In this document: in pieces, positions 10,149-19,158 of the stretch
Layout: each line of letters begins with the position of its first letter
Position numbering within the stretch: position 1 is the stretch's first letter
Assembly (NCBI GenBank): GCA_003222085.1
Contig: QHUK01000001.1
Coordinates: forward strand, 62,001 to 126,000
Source of the DNA: Gemmatimonadota bacterium
GTDB taxonomy: Bacteria > Gemmatimonadota > Gemmatimonadetes > Gemmatimonadales > GWC2-71-9
DNA: 64,000 nucleotides
Direction of reading: 5' to 3'
Position numbers and translations under genes: made by a program
Notes under the pieces: model-generated
Databases searched by the model: none
Told to the model about the DNA's origin: nothing
What the model saw: the letters and a program-made list of their open reading frames with translations, nothing else

Positions 10149-11216
10149 ATGCGCACGTCATGGCTGCTGTTGATCGGGGGCTTGGGGCTCGGGGCTCGGG
10201 ACCCGGAATTTCCGAACCCCGAACCCCGAGCCCCGAACCCCTCGCAAGCGCCGAGGGTGGAGGTGCTACCCAACGACGCACAGCGCCGGGTCGACGTCCT
10301 CGTCGACGGTAAGCCCTTCACCGCGTACATCTACCCCACCACGCTCAAGAAGCCGACGCTCTACCCCGTGCGGTCCGCGTCGGGCGTCGTGGTGACGCGT
10401 GGCTGGCCCCTCGAGCCCCGCCCGGGTGAGCGTGTGGACCATCCGCATCAGGTCGGTCTATGGTTCGATCACGGCGACGTGAACGGGCTCGACTTCTGGA
10501 ACAATTCGGACGCGATTCCCCCGGCGCGCGCGGCGAGGATGGGCACGATCCTGCACCGCGCCGTGCGCCGCGCCGAGGGCGGGCCGGGCGAAGGCGTGCT
10601 CGAGGTGACGGCGGAGTGGGTGGACTACCAGGCGAAGCCCCTGCTGCGCGAGGACACGCGGTTCGTCTTCAGGGCTGCCGACGGCCTGCGCGCCATCGAC
10701 CGGATCACCACGCTCACCGCCCTCGAACAGCCGGTGACATTCACCGACAACAAGGAAGGGTTGATCGGCATCCGCGTCGCCCGGGCGCTGGAACAGCCGT
10801 CCACGACACCCGAGGTGTTCACCGACGCCACCGGCCACACGACGACGGTACCGCGCCTCGACAACGACGGCGTCACCGGGCGGTATCGCAGCTCCGAGGG
10901 GCTGGTCGGCGACTCGGTGTGGGGCACGCGTGGCCGCTGGACGATGTTGTCCGGCACCGTGGCCGGTGAGCCGATGACGCTCGCCATCCTCGACCACCCG
11001 AAGAACGTCGGCTTCCCGACGTACTGGCACGCCCGAGGCTACGGCCTGTTCGCCGCCAACCCACTCGGCCGGAAGGCCTTCACCAACGGGAAAGCGGAGC
11101 TGAACTTCCGGCTCGGGCCGCGAGAAGCCACAACGTTCCGCCACCGCGTCCTGATCCTCTCCGGCTCCGCGACGCCCGAGCAGATCGAGACCTACTACCG
11201 GGACTTCACCCGGTGA
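10149..11216 (+). CDS. DUF6807 (PmoA-like) exported protein
   Basis: The 355-residue protein begins with a short hydrophobic signal. The body has the DUF6807 hallmarks: KPFTAYIYPTTLKKPTLYPV, DHPHQVGLWFDHGDVNGLDFW and a C-terminal FRHRVLILSG block. The family is named PmoA-like in databases but is not a methane monooxygenase; it is common in polysaccharide loci and has no settled biochemical role. The signal region is interrupted by an inverted-repeat element (10177-10251) encoding a run like PEFPNPEPRAPNP. A 43-base gap separates it from the next gene. The function is unknown; the context suggests sugar or glycoside processing. Confidence 0.8.
   Translation: MRTSWLLLIGGLGLGARDPEFPNPEPRAPNPSQAPRVEVLPNDAQRRVDVLVDGKPFTAYIYPTTLKKPTLYPVRSASGVVVTRGWPLEPRPGERVDHPHQVGLWFDHGDVNGLDFWNNSDAIPPARAARMGTILHRAVRRAEGGPGEGVLEVTAEWVDYQAKPLLREDTRFVFRAADGLRAIDRITTLTALEQPVTFTDNKEGLIGIRVARALEQPSTTPEVFTDATGHTTTVPRLDNDGVTGRYRSSEGLVGDSVWGTRGRWTMLSGTVAGEPMTLAILDHPKNVGFPTYWHARGYGLFAANPLGRKAFTNGKAELNFRLGPREATTFRHRVLILSGSATPEQIETYYRDFTR
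10177..10251. repeat. Inverted-repeat element inside the DUF6807 signal region
   Basis: GGGGCTTGGGGCTCGGGGCTCGG is answered by CCGAACCCCGAACCCCGAG and CCCCGAACCCC across a short centre (ACCCGGAATTT). The element is in frame and supplies PNPEP-like residues between the signal peptide and the domain. Confidence 0.75.
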
Positions 11217-11259
11217 GCGAGGCCGACAAATCGCTATTGGGTAAGGAAGGAGTGACGCT

Positions 11260-11859
11260 GTGAGCCGCGATTCGGTCAGTCGCCGCCAGGCCCTCCAGCA
11301 GGTAGCGATGCTCCTGGGCGGCGCCATCTCCGCTCCGACGCTAGCGGGCGCCCTGAGCAGGAGTACGCGCCCGGCGTGGGCGACGTCGGCTCAGTGGGAG
11401 CCGCGGACCCTGAGCCCCGCCCAGCTGGAACTCGTCGCGACCGTTGCCGAGCACATCATTCCCGAGACGGACACGCCGGGGGCGCGTGCAGCTGGCGTGC
11501 ACCGCTTCGTCGACACGTTGCTGACCGACCACTACCCGACGCCCGAGCGCGATCGCTTCCTGGCGGGCTTGGCGGACGTCGACGCGCGGGCACGATCCCG
11601 GCAGGGAAAGACGTTCGTCGAGTGTACGGCCGATCAACAGGTCGCCCTGCTCACGGAGATGGACGAGGCGGCGTATCCTGCGGTCCAGATCGATTCGCCC
11701 CGGCCTCAGGAGACCTGGTTCTTCCGTCGCATGAAAGAGGTGACGCTGGTCGGCTACTACACGTCGCAAATCGGCGCCACGCAGGAGCTGCACCCCAGCC
11801 CGTTCGGCGCGTACCGCGGCGACATCCCCTACAGCTCGGTCGGGAGGGCCTGGTCATGA
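11260..11859 (+). CDS. Gluconate 2-dehydrogenase subunit 3-like, Tat-exported small subunit (second copy)
   Basis: The 199-residue protein starts at a GTG with AAGGAAGGAG at 11243-11252. The N-terminus SRRQALQQVAMLLGGAISAP is a twin-arginine-like signal. The body shows AEHIIPETDTPGARAAGVHRFVD and LVGYYTSQIGATQELHPSP, matching the paralogue at 2109-2753 without its repeat insert. The stop overlaps the start of the GMC gene (ATGA), as in the first pair. It probably escorts and anchors the flavoprotein in the periplasm. Confidence 0.87.
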   Translation: MSRDSVSRRQALQQVAMLLGGAISAPTLAGALSRSTRPAWATSAQWEPRTLSPAQLELVATVAEHIIPETDTPGARAAGVHRFVDTLLTDHYPTPERDRFLAGLADVDARARSRQGKTFVECTADQQVALLTEMDEAAYPAVQIDSPRPQETWFFRRMKEVTLVGYYTSQIGATQELHPSPFGAYRGDIPYSSVGRAWS

Positions 11860-13562
11860 TCACGTACGATGCCATCGTGGTCGGCTCCGGGATCACCGGC
11901 GGCTGGGCGGCGAAGGAGCTCACGGAGAAAGGGCTGCGCACCCTGATGATCGAGCGCGGGCGCGAGGTGGTGCACCGCAAGGACTACATCACCGAGCACA
12001 AGCCGAGCTGGGAGCTGCCGCTGCGCGACGCGCGGCTCTCGGTGGGGACCAATGGGGCCGAGGAGTACCCGATCCAGGCGCGCACCGGTCAGTTCCGTGA
12101 GTCGAACAAGCACTTCTTCATCAAGGACAAGAAGAACCCCTACATCGAGGAACAGCCGTTCACCTGGATCCAGGGCGACCAGGTCGGCGGCAAGTCGCTC
12201 ATCTGGGGACGCCAGGTGTACCGCTGGAGCGATCTCGACTTCGAGGCCAACCTGCGCGACGGGCACGGCGTCGACTGGCCCATCCGCTACGCCGACATCG
12301 CCCCGTGGTACAGCTACGTGGAGCGGTTCATCGGCGTGAGCGGCGAAAAGCTGGGCCTGCCGCAGCTCCCCGACGGCGAGTTCCAGCCTCCGATGGAGAT
12401 GAACGCGGCGGAGAAATTCGTGAAGGCGGGCGTGGAGCGTGCCTTTCCCGGCCGGCAGGTCACCATCGGGCGGGTGGCGATTCTCACGCAACCCCTGAAT
12501 GGGCGCCTGCCGTGCCACTACTGCGGCCCGTGCGAGCGGGGCTGCTCGACCGGCTCGTATTTCTCGACCCAGGCGTCCACGCTGCCCGCGGCGCAGGCCA
12601 CCCGGCGGCTGACGGTGCTGCCGAACAGCGTGGTGCATTCGGTGCTCTACGACGCGGGCAAGCACCGCGTGACGGGCGTCCGCGTCGTGGACGCGATCAC
12701 GAAGCAGACGCGAGAATATCAGGCGCATGTCGTCTTTCTCTGCGCCTCCACGCTCGCCACCGCGCGGCTGCTCCTCAACTCCACCTCGCCGCGCTTCCCC
12801 AACGGGCTTGCCAATTCGAGCGGCGTGCTGGGGCGCTACCTGATGGACCATCACTTCCTCGCCGGTGCGAGCGGGAGCATCGAGGGACTGCTCGACCACT
12901 ATTACCAGGGCAATCGGCCGAACGGCATCTATATCCCTCGGTTCCGCAACCTGGGGGACGACACGTCGCGCCGCAGCGAGTACGTGCGCGGCTTCGGCTA
13001 CCAGGGCGGCGCCAGTCGCCAGGGATGGGGGCGCGGCGGCGGCGAGCGCGGGTTCGGCGTGGAGTTGAAGCGCCAGCTGCACGACCCCGGGCAGTGGTCC
13101 ATGGGCATGACGGGATTCGGCGAGTGCCTGCCGCGCGAGGACAATTACGTGGAGCTCTCCGACCAGCAAGACGAGTTCGGCATCCCGCTCTTGAAGATCC
13201 ACTGCACCTGGAGCGACAACGAGCTCGCCATGCGCAAGGACATGGCCGCGTCCGCCGCGGAGATGCTCGAGGCGGCGGGCTGCAAGAACGTCCGGATGCA
13301 CGATGCCTACCGGGGCGGCGGGCAGCTCGGCGCCGAGCCCGGGTTCGCGATCCACGAGATGGGCACGGCCCGGATGGGGCGCGACCCGAAGACGTCGGTG
13401 CTCAACGCGCACAACCAGGCGCACGATGTCCCCAACCTGTTCGTAACCGACGGGGCGTGCATGGCCAGCTCGTCGTGCGTGAACCCCTCCATTACCTACA
13501 TGGCGCTCACCGCGCGCGCCTGCGACTACGCCGTGGGGGAGCTGAAGCGCGGCAACCTGTAG
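11856..13562 (+). CDS. GMC-family FAD oxidoreductase (second copy) with a Cys cluster
   Basis: The 568-residue flavoprotein starts YDAIVVGSGITGGW (FAD loop) and ends with HEMGTARMGRDP and NLFVTDGACMASSS, the GMC C-terminal signature. A four-Cys motif C220-x2-C223-x2-C226-x3-C230 sits where the first paralogue has C-x5-C-x3-C; a [Fe-S] relay is plausible but unproven. The start overlaps the small-subunit stop. With the DUF1080 and Gfo/Idh/MocA genes downstream, the likely reaction is oxidation of a glycoside, perhaps to a 3-keto-glycoside, with electrons passed to a quinone or cytochrome. It is clearly homologous to 412-2112 but not identical, so this is not a recent duplication. Confidence 0.9.
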   Translation: MITYDAIVVGSGITGGWAAKELTEKGLRTLMIERGREVVHRKDYITEHKPSWELPLRDARLSVGTNGAEEYPIQARTGQFRESNKHFFIKDKKNPYIEEQPFTWIQGDQVGGKSLIWGRQVYRWSDLDFEANLRDGHGVDWPIRYADIAPWYSYVERFIGVSGEKLGLPQLPDGEFQPPMEMNAAEKFVKAGVERAFPGRQVTIGRVAILTQPLNGRLPCHYCGPCERGCSTGSYFSTQASTLPAAQATRRLTVLPNSVVHSVLYDAGKHRVTGVRVVDAITKQTREYQAHVVFLCASTLATARLLLNSTSPRFPNGLANSSGVLGRYLMDHHFLAGASGSIEGLLDHYYQGNRPNGIYIPRFRNLGDDTSRRSEYVRGFGYQGGASRQGWGRGGGERGFGVELKRQLHDPGQWSMGMTGFGECLPREDNYVELSDQQDEFGIPLLKIHCTWSDNELAMRKDMAASAAEMLEAAGCKNVRMHDAYRGGGQLGAEPGFAIHEMGTARMGRDPKTSVLNAHNQAHDVPNLFVTDGACMASSSCVNPSITYMALTARACDYAVGELKRGNL

Positions 13563-13580
13563 AATCTCTGCGGAGTGCCT

Positions 13581-14402
13581 ATGATCAGCTATCGATGGTG
13601 GCTTCTCGTCCTGGCGGCCTGCGGCTCCGGGCTCGGCGCCCAGACACGACCGGTGACCGCGTCCACCGGCGCACCACCGAACGCGCTGACCGCCGCCGAG
13701 CGGGCCGCCGGCTGGCGCCTCCTGTTCGACGGCCGCACGCTCGCCGGGTGGCGCGGGCTGGGCTACGATAGCGTGCCCACGGCGCATTGGGTGGTGGTGG
13801 ACGGCACCATCAAGAAGATCGCCAGTGGCAACGTGCCCAGGGTCCCCGACGGACGACCCCTGAACGGCGGCGACCTCATGACGGTGGACACGTTCGGGGA
13901 CTTCGAGCTCACCTGGGAGTGGAGGGTGACGCCCGGGGCGAATAGCGGTGTCAAGTACAACGTCTCCGAAGAGCTGTCCATGGCCCAGGGCAGTCAGATG
14001 ACGCCCGACGCGATTGCCAAGGGCATCATCACACCGAATCATTCGGCCCTGGGGTTCGAGTATCAGATGCTCGATGACGATCGTCACGTGGACGGCAAGA
14101 TCGCGTCGCACCGCGCGGGCGCGCTGTACGAGCTCGTGACCCCCAATGCCACGAAGCGGCTCCGCCCCGTGGGGGAATGGAATGAGTCGAAGATCGTATT
14201 CCGGGGCAACCACGGTGAGCACTGGCTGAACGGCGCGAAGATTCTCGAGTTCCAGCTCGGCACGGCGGCCATGGACTCCGCTCTCGCCAAGAGCAAGTAC
14301 CGTTCGATCCCCGACTTCGCGGACCGCCGCAAGGGACACATCGTGCTGCAGGACCACGGCGACGAGGTGTACTTCCGCAACATCAAGGTGCGTGACCTAT
14401 GA
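13581..14402 (+). CDS. DUF1080 / 3-keto-disaccharide hydrolase family exported protein
   Basis: The 273-residue protein has a signal peptide ending near GLGAQ. The domain opens GWRLLFDGRTLAGWRG, the classic DUF1080 entry, continues with DFELTWEWRVTPGANSGVKY and ends with GHIVLQDHGDEVYFRNIKVR, all typical of this concanavalin-like family (PF06439). Characterised relatives cleave 3-keto-glycosides by hydrolysis or 1,2-elimination. GGAG at 13572-13575 favours the ATG at 13581 over the GTG at 13575. The stop overlaps the next start (ATGA). It fits the step after the GMC oxidase directly upstream. Confidence 0.9.
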   Translation: MISYRWWLLVLAACGSGLGAQTRPVTASTGAPPNALTAAERAAGWRLLFDGRTLAGWRGLGYDSVPTAHWVVVDGTIKKIASGNVPRVPDGRPLNGGDLMTVDTFGDFELTWEWRVTPGANSGVKYNVSEELSMAQGSQMTPDAIAKGIITPNHSALGFEYQMLDDDRHVDGKIASHRAGALYELVTPNATKRLRPVGEWNESKIVFRGNHGEHWLNGAKILEFQLGTAAMDSALAKSKYRSIPDFADRRKGHIVLQDHGDEVYFRNIKVRDL

Positions 14403-15709
14403 AACGCCGCAAATTTCTGAAGACGGCCTCGGCCGCGGGGCTGAGCCTCGTGGCTTCGCCGGGGGTTTCGTCCTGGCTCCGGTCGCCGGGCGAAAAAGTG
14501 AGAGTCGCGGTAATGGGCCTGAACGGCCGCGGCATGGTGCTGGCGCGGGGCTTCGCCCGGGCAGCTCACGCCGAAGTGGCCTACGTCTGCGACGTCGATT
14601 CGCTGGTGCTCGCCAAGGGCGTCTCCGCCGTCACGGGCGTCCAGGGCAAAGCTCCCAAGGGGCTGGGTGACTTCCGCAAGGCGCTCGAGGACAAGGACGT
14701 GGACGCGCTCGTCATCGCGGCGCCCGACCACTGGCATACGCCGGCCGCGCTGCTCGCCATGCAGGCGGGGAAACACGTCTACGTGGAGAAGCCGTGCGGG
14801 CACAACCCGCGCGAAGGCGAGCTGCTCGTCGAGGCGCAGCGCAAACACCAGCGTGTGGTGCAGATGGGGACGCAGCAGCGCTCCGCGCCCCGCTCGATCG
14901 AGGTCGTGCAGGCGATCAAGGAGGGCGCCATCGGACAGCCCTATCTCGGACGCGTCTGGTATGCCAACACCCGGGCGACGATCGGCCGCGGGAAAACGGT
15001 GCCCGTCCCCGCTAACCTGGACTACGAGCTGTGGCAGGGCCCGGCGCCCCACACCCCCTATCGCGACAACATCATTCATTACAATTGGCACTGGTTCCGG
15101 CGCTGGGGGACGGGCGAGATCTGCAACAACGGCACGCACGAGATCGACGTCGCCCGCTGGGCCCTGGGCGTGAGCTACCCCACGCGCGTCACGTCCGTCG
15201 GCGGCCGCTATCACTTCGCCGACGATTGGGAGTTCCCCGATACTCAGGAAGCCTGCTTCGAGTTCGCGGGCGGGAAGACCATCATCTGGCAGGGCCAGAG
15301 CTGCAACGGCCTGAGCACATACGGCCGCGCACGCGGCACGGCTATCCTGGGGACGACGGGCAGCGTGGTGCTCGACCGCGACGGGTACACCATGTACGAC
15401 CTCAAGGAGAAGGTGGTGAAGTCGTCGCTCGCCATGCGGGCGGGGGACGGCCTCAACACCGGCGCCGACGACGACATGACCGCGCTGCACATCGACAACT
15501 TCGTGGACGCGATCCGCACCGGCGCCGCGCTCCATCAACCGATCGAGGAAGGGGCGAAGAGCGTGCTGCTGGGCCACCTCGGCAACATCGCTCAGTCCAC
15601 CGGCCGCGCGCTGCGAATCGATGCGGCGTCGGGACGGATTACAGGCGACGAGGAGGCGATGAAGTCCTGGCAGCGGGAGTACGCCCCGGGCTGGGCGCCG
15701 GTCGTGTAG
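14399..15709 (+). CDS. Gfo/Idh/MocA-family oxidoreductase with Tat signal
   Basis: The 436-residue protein has a twin-arginine signal (KRRKFLKTASAAGLSL) followed by the NAD-binding start VRVAVMGLNGRGMV. The segment YVEKPCGHNPREGE contains the EKP motif, and GEICNNGTHEIDVARWALG is the conserved helix with the catalytic His/Asp region. It differs strongly from the copy at 8814 and so probably acts on another intermediate. It is translationally coupled to the DUF1080 gene and followed after four bases by uronate isomerase. Confidence 0.9.
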   Translation: MKRRKFLKTASAAGLSLVASPGVSSWLRSPGEKVRVAVMGLNGRGMVLARGFARAAHAEVAYVCDVDSLVLAKGVSAVTGVQGKAPKGLGDFRKALEDKDVDALVIAAPDHWHTPAALLAMQAGKHVYVEKPCGHNPREGELLVEAQRKHQRVVQMGTQQRSAPRSIEVVQAIKEGAIGQPYLGRVWYANTRATIGRGKTVPVPANLDYELWQGPAPHTPYRDNIIHYNWHWFRRWGTGEICNNGTHEIDVARWALGVSYPTRVTSVGGRYHFADDWEFPDTQEACFEFAGGKTIIWQGQSCNGLSTYGRARGTAILGTTGSVVLDRDGYTMYDLKEKVVKSSLAMRAGDGLNTGADDDMTALHIDNFVDAIRTGAALHQPIEEGAKSVLLGHLGNIAQSTGRALRIDAASGRITGDEEAMKSWQREYAPGWAPVV

Positions 15710-15713
15710 GCCT

Positions 15714-17129
15714 GTGTCCGCCGTCCTGGACGCAGACCGCTTTTTCGATCCCGATCCCACGGTCCGTCGCGTCGCGCGCGAGCTGTACGACGAAACGCGC
15801 CCGCTGCCGATCGTTTCCCCCCACGGTCACGTGGATCCTCGGATTCTCGCCCGGGACGAGCCCTTCGCGGAGCCCGCGGCGCTGATCGTCCAGCCGGACC
15901 ACTATATCCTGCGGCTCCTGTACGCGCGCGGCGTTCCGCTCGAGGCGCTGGGGGTGCCGCGCCGGGATGGGGGGGGCGCACCCGTCGAGACCGATCCGTG
16001 CAAGGTGTGGCAGCGGTTCGCGGACCACTACTACCTGTTCCGCGGGACGCCCACCGGCGCGTGGCTCGATTACGAGCTGCACGAGGTGTTCGGCGTGCGC
16101 GACCGGCTGTCCGGCGAGACGGCGCCGCGGATCTACGACGAGATCAGGGAGAAACTCGCCTCCCTCGAGTTCCGGCCGCGAGCGCTGTTCGAGCGGTTCG
16201 GCATCGAGGTCCTCGCCACCACGGACAAGGCCAGCGATCCGCTGGAGCATCACCGCGCGATCCGGGAGTCCGGGTGGAAGGGCCGGGTGATCCCCTGCTT
16301 CCGTCCCGATACGGTGTTCCGGATCGCCTCTCCCGAGTGGCCGGCCGAGCTGGAAACGCTGGGCCGGGAGCACGGCGCGCCCCTCGTGGACTACGCCGAG
16401 TTCCTCGACGCTCTGAAGGATCGCCGTACGTTCTTCAAGCGCATGGGGGCCACCGCCACCGACCACGCCGTGCTCGAGCCCTACACGGTCTGGCTGCCGC
16501 CGAACGAAATGGAGGTCTTGTATCAGCGAGCGAGGCAGGGCGACGTGACGCCCGCGGACGAACGGCGCTTCATGGGTCACCTCCTGATGGAGATGGCCCG
16601 GCTGTCGCTGGAGGACGGATTGGTCATGCAGATTCATGCGGGCGCGCTGCGCGATCACAACCGCCCCCTGTTCCAGCAGTTCGGCCACGATCGCGGCGGG
16701 GACATTCCGGTCGCGACCGAGTTCACGCATAACCTGCGGGCCTTGCTGAACGCCTACGGCAACGATCCGCGATTCACCCTCGTCGTCTTCACGCTCGACG
16801 AGTCCACCTACAGCCGGGAGCTGGCGCCGCTCGCCGGGCATTATCCGGCCATGCGGCTCGGCCCTCCCTGGTGGTTTCACGACTCGTGGGAAGGCATGCA
16901 GCGCTTTCGGGCGCGCACCACCGAGACGGCGGGGATCTACAAGACCGCCGGCTTCAACGACGACACGCGTGCGTTCTGCTCGATCCCCGCCCGGCACGAT
17001 CTGGCGCGTCGCGCCGACGCGAACTTCCTCGCGGGGCTCGTCGCGCGCCATGTGATCGACACGAGCGATGCCCGCCGCATGGCGCGGGCCCTCGCCTACG
17101 ACCTGGCGAAAGAGACCTACAAGTTGTAA
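15714..17129 (+). CDS. uxaC: Uronate (glucuronate/galacturonate) isomerase
   Basis: The 471-residue protein matches the usual UxaC length. It shows the amidohydrolase-fold metal motif VSPHGHVDP (HxH), the family segments ATTDKASDPLEHH and CFRPD, and QIHAGALRDHN in the barrel. It converts D-glucuronate to D-fructuronate or galacturonate to tagaturonate in the cytoplasm. The start is a GTG four bases after the previous stop; no strong ribosome site is visible, so coupling is likely. It has no export signal, in contrast to the Tat enzymes upstream. Its presence in the operon suggests a uronic-acid-containing glycan or glycoside as substrate. Confidence 0.93.
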   Translation: MSAVLDADRFFDPDPTVRRVARELYDETRPLPIVSPHGHVDPRILARDEPFAEPAALIVQPDHYILRLLYARGVPLEALGVPRRDGGGAPVETDPCKVWQRFADHYYLFRGTPTGAWLDYELHEVFGVRDRLSGETAPRIYDEIREKLASLEFRPRALFERFGIEVLATTDKASDPLEHHRAIRESGWKGRVIPCFRPDTVFRIASPEWPAELETLGREHGAPLVDYAEFLDALKDRRTFFKRMGATATDHAVLEPYTVWLPPNEMEVLYQRARQGDVTPADERRFMGHLLMEMARLSLEDGLVMQIHAGALRDHNRPLFQQFGHDRGGDIPVATEFTHNLRALLNAYGNDPRFTLVVFTLDESTYSRELAPLAGHYPAMRLGPPWWFHDSWEGMQRFRARTTETAGIYKTAGFNDDTRAFCSIPARHDLARRADANFLAGLVARHVIDTSDARRMARALAYDLAKETYKL

Positions 17130-17143
17130 CGGATTGGCGCGTC

Positions 17144-17260
17144 CAGCAGATCCTTCGCGTCGCGCGTGCCGCGCGCTCGCCCCTCCTTCTTCTATTGTTT
17201 CCCAGACCGAGCGGGCGTGTCATCCTGAGCGCCGCAGGCGCGAAGGATCCGCTTTCTCTA
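17144..17260. repeat. ATCCTGAGC-family repeat, inverted pair
   Basis: An inverted half (GCAGATCCTTCGCGTCGCGC) is followed by a pyrimidine tract and a forward copy TGTCATCCTGAGCGCCGCAG with GCGAAGGATC. It fills the gap between uxaC and the convergent TonB-plug gene and could fold into a long hairpin ending both transcripts. Confidence 0.85.
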
Positions 17261-17286
17261 CGCCACGAGTCCGCATACCGGTCCTC

Positions 17287-17727
17287 CTATCGTTCCCGTT
17301 TCGTGGTGATGACGATCACGCCGTTCGCTCCGCGTGAGCCGTACGCGCTCGTTGCCGCCGCATCCTTGAGGACGTCGATCCGGGCGATGTCTCCCGGCGC
17401 AATCTCGGACAGCGTGTTACCGAGCGACTCGCTCGAGACCGTGATGCCGTCGATGACCAGCAGCGGATCGTCGTCCGTGGAGGTTCCCCGGATGCTGCGC
17501 GCGCCACGGATACGCAGGCGGTAGCCGCCATCCGACGTCCGCGTGACCTCGAGACCCGGCACCCCGCGCAGCATCTCTTCCACCCGCGTGACGCGAGCGT
17601 CGGCTGCCGTCGGGATGACCGTGCTGACCGCTCCGGCGCCCGGCGTCGTGCTCCGGGGAGGCGACGACGCGGCGCGCCCGCAGGCGACCGTGAGGGCGAC
17701 GATGAGCCGGTAGTGGGTCGAGATCAC
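17287..17727 (-). CDS. Orphan TonB-dependent-receptor plug domain lipoprotein
   Basis: From the GTG at 17727 the protein has 146 residues: a short signal with a lipobox-like VAC (Cys16), a Ser/Pro linker, then a stand-alone plug domain. Its diagnostic segments are [55 protein letters not shown]. No barrel follows; the gene ends right after the plug. Small secreted plug-only proteins occur in Gemmatimonadota and Bacteroidota, but their role is not established. The start is uncertain (GTG at 17739 is an alternative, and the frame is open further upstream) because no clear ribosome site is seen. It is divergent from galactokinase. Confidence 0.7.
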   Translation of the reverse strand: MISTHYRLIVALTVACGRAASSPPRSTTPGAGAVSTVIPTAADARVTRVEEMLRGVPGLEVTRTSDGGYRLRIRGARSIRGTSTDDDPLLVIDGITVSSESLGNTLSEIAPGDIARIDVLKDAAATSAYGSRGANGVIVITTKRER

Positions 17728-17944
17728 GGCGACGGCCACTTCAAGTTCGAGGCCGTTGGAGTGCTGGTCGCCGGGAGTGGGCTCGGCCCGGTATCTCAAC
17801 GGGTTAGCCGCGGGACTCGGAGTCGGTCGAGCCCACCCCGCTGCGCGCCGGCCACACGAGGCCCGGGCGTGTGCCGAGCCCCCGCGACAGGGGAGGCGAC
17901 ACGGGTTTGCCGACTTCGGGGGCCGGCGTCGAGATTCAAGCCTC

Positions 17945-19120
17945 ATGGCCTCGACTGATCGGTACGTGGTCCGCGCGCCCGGACGCGTGAACTTGATCGG
18001 CGAGCACATCGACTACTGCGGCCTGTCCGTCCTCCCCATGGCCCTCCGCCAGAGCGTCCGCATTGCGTTCCACCCCCGCTCGGACCAAGAGACGCGCCTC
18101 GTCAACCGCGATCCCCGGTTCGCGCCCAGCGCCTTCGCGGTGAGCGAGGGCATTCTGCGGGCTCCGGCGGGGGACTGGGGCAACTACGCCAGGGCGGCGG
18201 CCCAGGCCCTGGCCCAACGATTCCCGGATCTGCGGGGCATCGACGCGCTGGTGGAGAGCGATCTCCCGATCGCTGCGGGGCTCAGCTCGTCGTCCGCGCT
18301 CGTCGTGGCCATGGCCCTCGCGATCATGCACGCGAACCGCGTGACCGTGCCGTCGCTCGAGCTGATGGACCTCTTGGGGCGAGGCGAGCGCTACGTCGGC
18401 ACCGCGGGCGGCGGGATGGACCAGGCGATTATCCTCGGTGCGCAGGCCGGATGCGCGTCCCGGATCGACTTCCACCCGCTCCGGCTCACCCCCACGGCCG
18501 TGCCCGCCGACTGGCAGTTCATCGTGGCGTGGAGCCTGGTGCACGCCGAGAAGTCCGGGGCCGCGCGGCAGGCGTACAACGAACGGACGCGGCAGTGCGA
18601 CGAGGCGCGGCGCCTCGTGGCCACGCGCCTTGGCCAGCGCCAGGACACCACGTACCCCGCCCTCCTCAAGGCGGCCCCGGTCGAGGAGCTGCTCCAGGTC
18701 GCGGGGGCGACGCTCTCCGACGTGCTCTCGCGGCGGTTCCGCCACGTGGTCACCGAGGGCACGCGCGTGCCGCAGGCGGAGGCGGCGATGGCCGCTCGGG
18801 ATTTCACGGCGTTCGGGGAGCTGCTCGACGCCTCGCATCAGAGTCTGCGGGACGACTACGAGGTGAGCCACCCCGAGCTGGACCGGCTCGTGGGGCTGGC
18901 CAGGGAGGCGGGTGCGGCTGGGGCGCGACTCACCGGCGCCGGGTTCGGCGGCTCGATCGTGGCACTCTGTCGCGTCGAGCGCGCGCCGGAGGTCGTGGCC
19001 GCTCTGCGGGAGCGCTTCTACGCCCCCCGCGGCGCTGCGGACGGCGTCGGGCGGCACATGTTCACGGCCGAACCGTCGGCGGGGGCGGAGGTTCTGACTC
19101 CGGGCGCAAGCCCGGGGTGA
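17945..19120 (+). CDS. galK: Galactokinase (GHMP kinase)
   Basis: The 391-residue protein shows the galactokinase signature [16 protein letters not shown] near the N-terminus, the GHMP ATP-binding motif [11 protein letters not shown] near residue 120, GTAGGGMDQ near 155 and the C-terminal GAGFGGS motif. It phosphorylates D-galactose at C1 for the Leloir pathway in the cytoplasm. The ATG at 17945 is placed by the conserved N-terminus; the upstream ribosome site is weak. The last codons (TPGASPG) are encoded by a hairpin, CCGGGC-GCAA-GCCCGG, at 19100-19115. galT, galE and galM are not nearby. It faces the symporter gene, with 38 bases between the stops. Confidence 0.88.
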   Translation: MASTDRYVVRAPGRVNLIGEHIDYCGLSVLPMALRQSVRIAFHPRSDQETRLVNRDPRFAPSAFAVSEGILRAPAGDWGNYARAAAQALAQRFPDLRGIDALVESDLPIAAGLSSSSALVVAMALAIMHANRVTVPSLELMDLLGRGERYVGTAGGGMDQAIILGAQAGCASRIDFHPLRLTPTAVPADWQFIVAWSLVHAEKSGAARQAYNERTRQCDEARRLVATRLGQRQDTTYPALLKAAPVEELLQVAGATLSDVLSRRFRHVVTEGTRVPQAEAAMAARDFTAFGELLDASHQSLRDDYEVSHPELDRLVGLAREAGAAGARLTGAGFGGSIVALCRVERAPEVVAALRERFYAPRGAADGVGRHMFTAEPSAGAEVLTPGASPG

Positions 19121-19158
19121 GCCCCGGAGACTGTCTTCCGGCGATCGTCGTCAGACAC

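Noticed and set aside
17781-17838. tRNA-like fold with arms GGGCTCG and CGAGCCC
   Set aside because: The element is only about 56 bases, lacks a plausible anticodon arm and T-loop consensus, and such seven-base arms are easy to find in GC-rich DNA.
19100-19115. Terminator at the end of galK (CCGGGC-GCAA-GCCCGG)
   Set aside because: The hairpin lies inside the last codons and no U-tract follows, so it was noted only as a hairpin in the gene's end.
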